DNA of 6,873 nt. Source: Gammaproteobacteria bacterium (GTDB taxonomy: Bacteria; Pseudomonadota; Gammaproteobacteria; Thiohalospirales; Thiohalospiraceae). The notes beneath the pieces are model-generated. The model saw nothing but the letters and a program-made list of their open reading frames with translations. It was not told where the DNA came from and did not search any database. The stretch covers positions 1 through 6,873 of the forward strand of contig JABURU010000179.1 in assembly GCA_014762485.1 (NCBI GenBank), written 5' to 3'. This document shows, piece after piece, positions 1-5,582 of the stretch. A program made the translations under genes and the position numbers. The first letter of the stretch is position 1. Each line of letters starts with the position of its first letter.

Positions 1-1
1 A

Positions 2-1615
2 CGGTGTAAGGCATTAAATATAACGTTTGATTTAGGACGTGCCGCAGAGCGAGGTACCATACTGTTACCACAATCCAGTCAACAAGTGGCTATCCCCCGT
101 ATACCTGGGCGTGTGGTATTAGATGGTATCGATACTTTGCGTTCGGCTACCTGGTCATTTGAAAGCTTTAGCCTGGAATACGTTGCTAATGAGTTACTAG
201 GCCGGGGCAAATTGATAAATGAATCGGATGATAAGGTCGCCGAAATCATGCGCATGTATCGCGAGCAACCGGATGAATTAATTAAGTACAACCTGGAAGA
301 TTGTCAGTTGGTACTGGATATTGCCGATAAGGCCGACTTGATCGGTTTTGCCATAGAACGTTCACGCCTAACAGGACTGGCGATGGACCGAATTGGCGGC
401 TCTGTGGCCGCGTTTGACTATCTTTACCTACCCCGTTTACATCGACAGGGTTTTGTCGCACCGGATATTGGAGATTATGAAGAGTTAATACATAGCCCGG
501 GGGGCTATGTCATGGACTCTCAGCCCGGTCTATATCAACATGTATTGGTGCTGGATTTTAAAAGCCTGTATCCCAGCATAATTCGAACCTTTCACATTGA
601 TCCCCTGGGCCTGGCTCAACCTGGAGAGAATCCGATTAATGGCTTCTCTGGCGGTACATTCTCACGCACACGCTCGTTGCTACCTGACATTATCTCGAAC
701 CTGTGGTCAGCGCGAGATAGAGCCAAACAACAAAACAATACCCCTCTCAGTACCGCTATCAAGATCATTATGAATTCATTTTATGGCGTACTAGGCACTC
801 CGGGCTGTCGTTTTTTCAGTCCCAAACTAGCTGGCTCTATTACTCGCCGCGGTCATGAAATAATAAAACGCAGCAAAGAGTTTATTGAATCGAGTGGTTA
901 CCAGGTGATATACGGCGACACCGACTCTGTGTTTGTGCTTTTGGGTGATCTATATAGTAACGAGCAAGCCAGTCAAATTGGTCACCAACTACAACAGGAG
1001 CTTAACGAGTGGTGGCAACAAACGATACGACAGGAACACCAAACCGAATCATACCTGGAGATTGAGTTTGAAACCCATTATTCCAGATTTGTCATGCCCA
1101 CCATTAGAGGCTCAGAGAAAGGAAGTAAGAAGCGCTATGCCGGGTTAATCGAAGATGGGAATGATAGTTCAATAATATTTAAAGGGCTGGAGTCGGTGCG
1201 TACGGACTGGACACTACTGGCACGAAATTTTCAACGTGAATTATACCGCCGAGTATTCCATGATTTGCCCTATGAAGATTATATTCGAGATACAGCACAC
1301 GATTTACTTAACGGGCAATATAATGACTTATTGTTCTATCGTAAACGACTCAGACGAAACGTTCAGGACTATGTAAAAAACGTGCCACCCCATGCTCAGG
1401 CGGCAAAGAAGCTGTTACAGCAAGGAAAAACCACCAGGGGCTGGATTGAGTACATGATTACCATCAATGGGCCGGAGCCCAAAGGTTATGTTGTTTCCAC
1501 AATTGATTATGAGCACTATCTAGAACGACAAATAAAACCCATTGCAGATGGCATTTTACAGTTTCTCGATAAAGATATTGAGCAAATACTCAGCAGGCAA
1601 ATGAGCATCTTTTAA
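2..1615 (+). CDS. polB: DNA polymerase II (family B), 5'-truncated by window edge
   Basis: Family B DNA polymerase, in E. coli the SOS-induced Pol II used in replication restart and translesion synthesis. The frame is open from base 2, with 537 residues visible; E. coli Pol II has 783, so roughly 245 N-terminal residues lie outside. The GTG at 86 is internal, because homology continues upstream of it. Counting from the codon at 2: the Exo III motif YNLED (Y96, D100) marks the end of the 3'-5' exonuclease; motif A DFKSLYPSII has catalytic D185; motif B KIIMNSFYG is at 254-262; motif C YGDTDS has D306 and D308; GSKKRYAGL follows. All visible catalytic residues are intact. The last five residues, QMSIF (1598-1612), match the position and pattern of the E. 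coli QLGLF sliding-clamp-binding tail. The gene is convergent with the next, 2 nt away. Its promoter and any LexA box are outside the window. Confidence 0.96.
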   Translation, partial: RCKALNITFDLGRAAERGTILLPQSSQQVAIPRIPGRVVLDGIDTLRSATWSFESFSLEYVANELLGRGKLINESDDKVAEIMRMYREQPDELIKYNLEDCQLVLDIADKADLIGFAIERSRLTGLAMDRIGGSVAAFDYLYLPRLHRQGFVAPDIGDYEELIHSPGGYVMDSQPGLYQHVLVLDFKSLYPSIIRTFHIDPLGLAQPGENPINGFSGGTFSRTRSLLPDIISNLWSARDRAKQQNNTPLSTAIKIIMNSFYGVLGTPGCRFFSPKLAGSITRRGHEIIKRSKEFIESSGYQVIYGDTDSVFVLLGDLYSNEQASQIGHQLQQELNEWWQQTIRQEHQTESYLEIEFETHYSRFVMPTIRGSEKGSKKRYAGLIEDGNDSSIIFKGLESVRTDWTLLARNFQRELYRRVFHDLPYEDYIRDTAHDLLNGQYNDLLFYRKRLRRNVQDYVKNVPPHAQAAKKLLQQGKTTRGWIEYMITINGPEPKGYVVSTIDYEHYLERQIKPIADGILQFLDKDIEQILSRQMSIF

Positions 1616-1617
1616 TA

Positions 1618-2295
1618 TCAAGATTGTAAGGTTAGCTGCTTCAACTTGTCAGGCTGTATTGTATAACGCTCTTTATTTATTAGTGTTAACAAGCCTTCTC
1701 GTTTAAATTGCGCAATCGCCCTGCTGACACTTTCCTGACGTACACCAACAATATTGGCCATATCATCACGTACTAACAGTGTGACCGATGAGTCTTTCAT
1801 AGAAGACTGCAGATGAGCCAGGTACAATATAAGATGTGCAACACGTTTTTCAACCGTGCCGGATGAGAAGTGTGTAATCCATTTGTCTGCCGTATCGATC
1901 TCTGCACGAATACGTTGCTCGAGAATGTGGCTAAACGCCGTCGATTCAAGCTTTAGTCGTTCTACCACATGTCCGGGAATTTCGCATAACTCAGCACTAT
2001 TTACAGACACCACCTCACTGTATTGCTCATCCATAACGTTGGCGTGCAGGCCCAAAGTATCACCTGGTTTATACAGACGAATAATTCGAGTACTACCATC
2101 CGCTAGTTTGCTTTGTAATTTAATCATCCCGGAGCGCAGCGTATACAGAGATCGCAGTGGCTGATCTGAAGAATAAAAGCGCTGATTAGCGTTCAGCTGG
2201 CGTTCAATAGGCATGCAGCGAGCCCGCTCTAATAACTCATCCGAGATATCAGCAAAAAGGCTCGTTGGACGTATAGGACAATTCTTACATTGCAT
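1618..2295 (-). CDS. Crp/Fnr-family transcriptional regulator with FNR-type recognition helix
   Basis: A 225-residue cytoplasmic regulator. Residues about 12-120 form the cyclic-nucleotide-binding-like beta-roll (LYTLRSGMIKL at 50-60, YKPGDTLGL at 75-83), then the dimerisation helix, then a winged helix-turn-helix at about 170-215. The recognition helix VRQESVSRAIAQF has E188, S191 and R192 where E. coli FNR has E209, S212 and R213, predicting half sites like TTGAT. Cysteines are C3, C6, C27 and C104. C3 and C6 align with FNR C20 and C23, and C104 (ELCEIP) with FNR C122, but the C29 position holds S12. A normal [4Fe-4S] sensor is therefore uncertain. Start: the N-terminal CxxC fits this ATG, a weak AAAGAG lies 7 nt upstream, and no other ATG, GTG or TTG occurs before the upstream in-frame stop. 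It is divergent from ispG. It could be an FNR-like, DNR-like or unassigned family member. Confidence 0.9.
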   Translation of the reverse strand: MQCKNCPIRPTSLFADISDELLERARCMPIERQLNANQRFYSSDQPLRSLYTLRSGMIKLQSKLADGSTRIIRLYKPGDTLGLHANVMDEQYSEVVSVNSAELCEIPGHVVERLKLESTAFSHILEQRIRAEIDTADKWITHFSSGTVEKRVAHLILYLAHLQSSMKDSSVTLLVRDDMANIVGVRQESVSRAIAQFKREGLLTLINKERYTIQPDKLKQLTLQS

Positions 2296-2345
2296 AATAT
2301 GCTCTTTATTTTTATTAATTGTTACAGTTTATCATTTTGCTAATC

Positions 2346-2351
2346 ATTATA
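2346..2351 (-). promoter_or_regulatory. Candidate -10 element for the Crp/Fnr regulator gene
   Basis: On the minus strand this reads TATAAT, an exact match to the sigma-70 -10 consensus. Transcription would begin near 2339, giving a leader of about 44 nt before the ATG at 2295. No good -35 hexamer is present at 16-18 bp spacing, so an activator may be needed. The FNR-like dyad centred at 2405.5 would sit about 66 bp upstream of this start. Confidence 0.45.
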
Positions 2352-2391
2352 TACCAATAAATTCAATCGCATAGAGTAATTATGTTATTTT

Positions 2392-2426
2392 TATCACATT
2401 GATATTTATCATTTCATATTGTGATA
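2392..2426. repeat. Cluster of four alternating TATCA/TGATA half-site-like pentamers
   Basis: TATCA occurs at 2392-2396 and 2407-2411; its reverse complement TGATA occurs at 2400-2404 and 2422-2426. The result is nested inverted repeats: TATCA-CAT-TGATA, TGATA-TT-TATCA, and outer arms TATCACA (2392-2398) and TGTGATA (2420-2426). The outer arms also resemble CRP half sites facing the unusual way. In such AT-rich DNA part of this may be chance. Confidence 0.45.
2399..2412. promoter_or_regulatory. FNR-type binding site between the regulator and ispG
   Basis: The sequence TTGAT-ATTT-ATCAT matches the FNR consensus TTGAT-N4-ATCAA at 9 of 10 defined positions. It lies between divergent genes, one of which encodes a Crp/Fnr protein with the E-xx-SR recognition signature known to read TTGAT half sites. 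Autoregulation, control of ispG, or both are inferred from position and not shown. The dyad is embedded in a 35-bp stretch of alternating TATCA and TGATA pentamers (2392-2426). Confidence 0.6.
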
Positions 2427-2437
2427 TTTATACGAAT

Positions 2438-2443
2438 TATTAT
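2438..2443 (+). promoter_or_regulatory. Candidate -10 element for ispG
   Basis: TATTAT matches the sigma-70 -10 consensus at 5 of 6 bases and would start transcription near 2450. The -35 position at 17 bp spacing (CATATT, 2415-2420) is poor, as is common at activator-dependent promoters. The FNR-like dyad centre would then be at about -44.5, close to the class II activator position of -41.5. A second possible -10, TAGAAT at 2485-2490, has no convincing -35 either. Confidence 0.35.
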
Positions 2444-2503
2444 GACTGGGCCAGCTAGAACTGTATGACACACGCCTTTTAAAGTAGAATTAGCGCCTTC
2501 GCC

Positions 2504-2515
2504 TTAGTTAACTAA
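2504..2515. repeat. 12-bp perfect palindrome just upstream of the ispG start
   Basis: TTAGTTAACTAA is its own reverse complement, ends 11 nt before the ispG ATG, and carries a stop codon in all six frames. It would be in the ispG leader. It may be an operator, a dimer-binding site, or chance in AT-rich DNA. The ispG ribosome-binding site next to it is weak: only CGAAAG (2516-2521), with no GGAG-type core. Confidence 0.4.
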
Positions 2516-2526
2516 CGAAAGCATAT

Positions 2527-3744
2527 ATGAGCAATATCCCAGTACGTCACAAGACCACGAAGGTCATGGTGGATCATGTCGCTATCGGCGGTGATGCCCC
2601 GGTTGCCATTCAATCTATGACCAATACCGATACGGCCGATGCCATGTCGACCATCATGCAGGTTAAAGAGCTAGCCCTATCGGGCTCAGAGCTCGTGCGT
2701 ATTACGGTTAATAGCGCTGAAGCGGCTTCCCAGGTGGCGTACATTCGTGAACAGCTCGATAAGATGGGTATCAATGTCCCGCTGGTAGGTGACTTTCATT
2801 TCAATGGTCATAAACTACTGGCTAAATATCCTGACTGTGCTGCCGCCTTATCCAAGTACCGTATTAATCCGGGTAATGTAGGTAAGGGTAAAAAACGTGA
2901 TGAACAGTTCAGTCAAATGATTGAATTTGCCTGCAAGTACGACAAGCCAGTACGCATAGGTGTTAACTGGGGCAGCCTGGATCAGGATCTAATGGCCAGA
3001 ATGATGGATGAAAATGCTAACTCATCCAGTCCTCGTGAAACTGTCGATGTCATGCACGATGCCCTGATCACCTCAGCTCTGGACAGTGCCAAACGAGCCG
3101 AAGAGATCGGCCTGGCGCATGACAAGATCATTCTTTCTTGCAAGATGAGTGGTGTACAGGACTTGATCAAGGTCTACCAGGACCTCGCTGGGCGCTGTGA
3201 ATACCCATTACACCTGGGCTTAACCGAAGCCGGTATGGGCTCCAAAGGTATTGTTGCCTCTACTGCGGCCTTATCCGTGCTGTTACAACAAGGCATAGGC
3301 GATACCATCCGCATTTCTTTAACCCCCGAACCAGGAGAAGCCCGTAACAAGGAGGTCATAGTTGCCCAGGAGATCCTTCAGACTATGGGTATACGCTCAT
3401 TTACCCCGATGGTAATCTCCTGCCCCGGTTGTGGACGTACCACCAGCACCTACTTCCAGGAGCTGGCCCAGGATATACAAAGCTATATACGTGAACAGAT
3501 GCCGGTATGGAGTCAACAGTATCCGGGGGTTGAAAAAATGAATGTCGCGGTAATGGGCTGTGTGGTGAATGGCCCGGGGGAAAGCAAACATGCCAACATT
3601 GGTATCAGCTTACCAGGAAATAATGAAAAGCCTGTTGCCCCGGTTTATGAAGATGGTGAAAAGACCGTAACATTAAAAGGCGATAACATCGCTAGTGAGT
3701 TTCAGGAGCTGGTAGAGAAATATATCGTTAGCCATTACGGCTAA
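2527..3744 (+). CDS. ispG: 4-hydroxy-3-methylbut-2-en-1-yl diphosphate synthase (HMBPP synthase, GcpE)
   Basis: Penultimate step of the MEP isoprenoid pathway: reductive conversion of methylerythritol cyclodiphosphate to HMBPP by a cytoplasmic [4Fe-4S] enzyme, with flavodoxin or ferredoxin as electron donor. The 405-residue product has the N-terminal TIM-barrel signatures AIQSMTNTDT (27-36), YRINPGNVG (111-119), RIGVNWGSL (143-151) and HLGLTEAG (229-236). The C-terminal cluster domain has SCPGCGR (C299, C302) and MGCVVNGPGE (C345, E352), equivalent to C270, C273, C305 and E312 of E. coli IspG, so all four cluster ligands are present. It is about 30 residues longer than the 372-residue E. coli enzyme, with extra residues near 100-110, 155-185 and 320-337. 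It stands alone, not beside hisS as in E. coli. The divergent upstream region carries an FNR-like site. Confidence 0.96.
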   Translation: MSNIPVRHKTTKVMVDHVAIGGDAPVAIQSMTNTDTADAMSTIMQVKELALSGSELVRITVNSAEAASQVAYIREQLDKMGINVPLVGDFHFNGHKLLAKYPDCAAALSKYRINPGNVGKGKKRDEQFSQMIEFACKYDKPVRIGVNWGSLDQDLMARMMDENANSSSPRETVDVMHDALITSALDSAKRAEEIGLAHDKIILSCKMSGVQDLIKVYQDLAGRCEYPLHLGLTEAGMGSKGIVASTAALSVLLQQGIGDTIRISLTPEPGEARNKEVIVAQEILQTMGIRSFTPMVISCPGCGRTTSTYFQELAQDIQSYIREQMPVWSQQYPGVEKMNVAVMGCVVNGPGESKHANIGISLPGNNEKPVAPVYEDGEKTVTLKGDNIASEFQELVEKYIVSHYG

Positions 3745-3746
3745 CG
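3726..3746 (+). terminator. Hairpin spanning the ispG stop codon; possible weak terminator
   Basis: CGTTAGCC (3726-3733) pairs exactly with GGCTAACG (3739-3746) around the 5-nt loop ATTAC, an 8-bp stem that includes the ispG TAA (3742-3744). Only a mixed TATATTCT tract follows from 3749, so efficient intrinsic termination is doubtful. It may instead protect the mRNA 3' end or cause partial readthrough into the next gene. Confidence 0.4.
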
Positions 3747-3781
3747 GGTATATTCTGTACAAAAAAACCTCAATATTCGTC

Positions 3782-3787
3782 TATAGT
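3782..3787 (+). promoter_or_regulatory. Candidate -10 for the DUF1269-like gene
   Basis: TATAGT matches the -10 consensus at 5 of 6 bases, about 52 nt before the chosen start codon. The best -35 candidate, TGTACA at 3756-3761, matches 4 of 6 but is 20 bp away. The promoter is therefore weakly supported, and cotranscription with ispG by readthrough is also possible. Confidence 0.25.
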
Positions 3788-3826
3788 TAGATCATCACTT
3801 CCAACATCATTCAAATGTTCTGTTTG

Positions 3827-3833
3827 AAGGAGG
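3827..3833 (+). promoter_or_regulatory. Strong Shine-Dalgarno that sets the start at 3839
   Basis: AAGGAGG lies 5 nt before the ATG at 3839. The upstream in-frame ATG at 3815 has no such site and would put this element inside the coding region. A 6-bp stem (3810-3815 with 3823-3828) touches its first two bases, but is too weak to suggest control by itself. Confidence 0.85.
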
Positions 3834-3838
3834 CTACG

Positions 3839-4351
3839 ATGAATAGGCGACTCTATTTCTTAATGCCAGATAACCAATCTGCCCGCTCCGCACATAATGA
3901 CCTGCTATTAGCACGAGTGCCCGAATCTCATATGCATGTCATAGCATCCAGCCAGGTGGATACCAGTGATCTACCGCAGGCTAACCTGCTACAAAAAACT
4001 GATATCGTACATGCCATGCAGATGGGTGGTGCCGTAGGCGGGCTCCTGGGGGCCGTATTAGCCATGGTAGCGAGTTATCTTGGCTGGGTGACTATTGGTC
4101 TTGAAGGTATGACCATTCTATCCACGGCCTTTGCCGGTGTATTTATAGGCGCCATCAGTGCCAGTATGATAGGTATAAATATCACGAACTCTCGCCACAA
4201 ACAGTTTGAAGCCGATATACACAACAATAAAATTTTATTTATTGTCGACATCCCTGTTGAAGAAGTGGATAAGATCACCGCTATCCTGCAATCAAATCAC
4301 CCTGTCGCAGATGTTCGCGGAATTGACCCAACAATACCTGCATTTCCTTAA
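3839..4351 (+). CDS. DUF1269-like inner-membrane protein of unknown function
   Basis: A 170-residue protein with an alpha/beta N-terminal domain (MNRRLYFLMPD, then about residues 1-55), a central hydrophobic region and a second small domain (KILFIVDIPVEEVDKITAILQ, 131-151) ending in PTIPAFP. The hydrophobic part reads as two helices, about 62-84 and 91-115. The first begins with a glycine-zipper pattern (G63, G64, G67, G68, G71). From memory of family sequences, the layout LLLARVPE...LLQKTD...SRHKQFE...PAFP matches the DUF1269 group, whose biochemical role is not established. There is no signal peptide, so the two flanking domains are probably cytoplasmic and joined by a membrane hairpin; this is inference. 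Start chosen at 3839 because AAGGAGG lies 5 nt upstream. A strong hairpin follows the stop codon. Confidence 0.8.
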   Translation: MNRRLYFLMPDNQSARSAHNDLLLARVPESHMHVIASSQVDTSDLPQANLLQKTDIVHAMQMGGAVGGLLGAVLAMVASYLGWVTIGLEGMTILSTAFAGVFIGAISASMIGINITNSRHKQFEADIHNNKILFIVDIPVEEVDKITAILQSNHPVADVRGIDPTIPAFP

Positions 4352-4360
4352 AATCCACTG

Positions 4361-4396
4361 TGTCACAATACCCACTGCTTGCTGGGTATTGTGACA
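4361..4396. repeat. 14-bp perfect inverted repeat (hairpin or operator)
   Basis: TGTCACAATACCCA (4361-4374) is the exact reverse complement of TGGGTATTGTGACA (4383-4396), with the 8-nt loop CTGCTTGC between them. It starts 10 nt after the DUF1269-like stop codon, where a terminator would be expected. No T-tract follows on the plus strand, however, as the next bases are TTGCCTCGAAAC. Its right arm supplies the -35 hexamer GTGACA of the candidate promoter for the downstream gene. A structured 3' end, an operator, or both are possible. Confidence 0.7.
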
Positions 4397-4420
4397 TTGC
4401 CTCGAAACATAAAGTACAAT
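4391..4420 (+). promoter_or_regulatory. Candidate sigma-70 promoter of the barrel-protein gene
   Basis: The -35 GTGACA (4391-4396, 5 of 6 matches) and -10 TACAAT (4415-4420, 5 of 6) are separated by 18 bp. Transcription would start near 4427, about 32 nt before the ATG at 4459. The -35 lies within the right arm of the inverted repeat at 4361-4396. A protein bound to the repeat, or its cruciform extrusion, could therefore affect this promoter. Confidence 0.5.
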
Positions 4421-4458
4421 AAGCCAACAATATTAATATCTATCCGAGGAGATAAAGC

Positions 4459-5088
4459 ATGAAATTACTCTACTCTTTAGCATCAGCATGGCTGTTGTTA
4501 TTGGCCCCTTTAGCCTACGGACAGAGCACCATACTGGATCACGAAACAGCCGGTTACGTTGATGAGGGTGATATTGAATTTTCAATATATAACTACGGTG
4601 GTAATCCAGATATTCGTATTGGTATTAATGATGCAGAGGTCTTTATTCGACACGATACTGCCAACGCAGCTATTGCCGGATACAAAGCAGACATAGGCGA
4701 GAGCCTGGCCGTCTATGGAGGACTGGGCATCGAGCCACTGCCAGCCGGCGGGGCAACCAATACACTACTGGCAGGTGTTACCTATACCCAAAATAAAAAA
4801 GAGCTACTGCTAAATGCCAATGCAGAGATGGTAAATGATAGTGTTAATAACATACTGCTGCTAAAGCTAGCAGGTTACTACATTTTAACCGATGGTAAAC
4901 CTGGCAATATTCGAGCTGGATTGAGTATCGATGCCGACCTATCATCAGCCTGTACGGTCGACTGTACCGTTACCAAGATTGGTGTTAACTGGGAAGTAAA
5001 GAAAAATATAGTGTTTGAGGCCGCTGTATATAATAGTTTATCGGGATTACAGCTTCCTGGTACCTTTAATCTTAAACTAACCTTCTAA
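4459..5088 (+). CDS. Exported protein, probable small outer-membrane beta-barrel, unknown family
   Basis: I do not recognise this 209-residue protein. It has a clear Sec signal peptide: K2, hydrophobic core LLYSLASAWLLLLAPLA, and a probable signal peptidase I site after AYG (residue 21), leaving a mature protein starting QSTILD. The mature part is predominantly alternating polar/hydrophobic stretches punctuated by turns, for example 50-64, 70-90, 101-120, 131-143, 150-160 and 170-190. It ends LKLTF with a terminal phenylalanine, the usual C-terminal signal of outer-membrane barrels. These features suggest a barrel of about eight strands, by inference. C165 and C169 are the only mature cysteines and could form a small disulfide loop in an exposed turn. 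AGGAG lies 7 nt before the ATG. It appears to be a single-gene unit with its own promoter and terminator. Confidence 0.75.
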   Translation: MKLLYSLASAWLLLLAPLAYGQSTILDHETAGYVDEGDIEFSIYNYGGNPDIRIGINDAEVFIRHDTANAAIAGYKADIGESLAVYGGLGIEPLPAGGATNTLLAGVTYTQNKKELLLNANAEMVNDSVNNILLLKLAGYYILTDGKPGNIRAGLSIDADLSSACTVDCTVTKIGVNWEVKKNIVFEAAVYNSLSGLQLPGTFNLKLTF

Positions 5089-5111
5089 CTAATCATGAGT
5101 TTAATTTAATT

Positions 5112-5138
5112 GGCGGGGTTATTTCCCGCCTCTTCTTG
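5112..5138 (+). terminator. Intrinsic terminator of the barrel-protein gene
   Basis: GGCGGG (5112-5117) pairs with CCCGCC (5125-5130) around a 7-nt loop, a 6-bp all-GC stem followed by TCTTCTTG. It lies 23 nt past the stop codon at 5086-5088 and extends into the 3' end of the convergent lipoprotein gene, whose last codons form the right arm. On the minus strand the stem is followed by AATTAAATTAAA, without a T-tract, so it is less likely to work in that direction. Confidence 0.65.
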
Positions 5139-5565
5139 CTCGCGCGATTAACTGCTTGTTGGCATCACGCAACGTCCGTTGTCCACGAGCCAGTATATTT
5201 GACTTCGATGCCAGACTAGCTGCCTGTGAATAATTTCCCTGATTAAATTTTACTATCGCCAGATAGTGCCAAATAAGAGCATTACCAGGCTCCAGGCGTA
5301 CCGCCCTTTCCAGGTAAGCCGCGGCTTGCGCATATCGTCCCCGTTTAATCGCCGCCTTAGCATCAATCATAATCGCGCTAACGGCACTATTTGAACGTGA
5401 TGGTGTACGTATCATTGGGCGGCGCTCCAATGGTGCCGGGATCACTTCAGGCACCATTTCGGGGACGTCTCTCTGGCCAGGAGCAGATTGTTTGATATCG
5501 GGTGTATGGCTACACCCTGCGATAAATACCGCAACGAACGTTAATACTAAAAATACCCGGTACAT
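5119..5565 (-). CDS. lpoP: TPR outer-membrane lipoprotein, probable LpoP-type activator of PBP1b
   Basis: A 148-residue lipoprotein. The signal sequence MYRVFLVLTFVAVFIAGC ends in a lipobox (IAGC, lipidated C18) followed by S19, which favours the outer membrane. A proline-rich, disordered-looking linker (about 29-56) could span part of the periplasm. Two tetratricopeptide repeats follow, about 62-95 (GRYAQAAAYLERAVRLEPGN) and 96-129 (YLAIVKFNQGNYSQAASLA), then a basic C-terminal tail (ARARRGGK). LpoP of Pseudomonas is a TPR lipoprotein that activates PBP1b; this protein has the same architecture and follows the PBP1b gene by 17 nt, so the assignment rests on architecture plus context. Start chosen at 5565: GGAG lies 6 nt upstream and a standard lipoprotein signal begins there. 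The upstream ATG at 5604 has no ribosome-binding site and would overlap mrcB. Confidence 0.75.
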   Translation of the reverse strand: MYRVFLVLTFVAVFIAGCSHTPDIKQSAPGQRDVPEMVPEVIPAPLERRPMIRTPSRSNSAVSAIMIDAKAAIKRGRYAQAAAYLERAVRLEPGNALIWHYLAIVKFNQGNYSQAASLASKSNILARGQRTLRDANKQLIARARRGGK

Positions 5566-5571
5566 CTTATG

Positions 5572-5575
5572 CTCC
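5572..5575 (-). promoter_or_regulatory. Shine-Dalgarno that sets the lipoprotein start
   Basis: On the minus strand this reads GGAG, 6 nt before the ATG at 5565 and 7 nt after the mrcB stop codon. This placement suggests translational coupling of the two genes and supports the shorter lipoprotein start over the ATG at 5604. Confidence 0.7.
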
Positions 5576-5582
5576 GATATAA

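Noticed and set aside
86..88. GTG at 86 as the start of the polymerase
   Set aside because: The frame is open back to base 2, and the upstream residues continue Pol II homology, so the gene begins outside the window.
2296..2526. A riboswitch or small gene in the divergent intergenic region
   Set aside because: No open frame with a ribosome-binding site and no recognisable aptamer fold; the content fits promoters and protein-binding sites.
3163..3170. TTGATCAA inside ispG as an FNR site
   Set aside because: The two half sites abut without the 4-nt spacer, and it is deep within coding sequence.
3397..3591. Antisense open frames inside ispG, such as this one, and similar ones opposite the other genes
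   Set aside because: Each lies opposite a well-conserved gene, has no convincing ribosome-binding site, and encodes low-complexity or shadow-like sequence.
3815..3838. ATG at 3815 as the start of the DUF1269-like gene
   Set aside because: It has no ribosome-binding site, and the strong AAGGAGG at 3827-3833 would fall inside the coding region while being ideally spaced for the ATG at 3839.
3745..3838. Possible small RNA between ispG and the next gene
   Set aside because: Only a weak -10-like hexamer and a 6-bp stem are visible; there is no terminator or stable structure to define an RNA gene.
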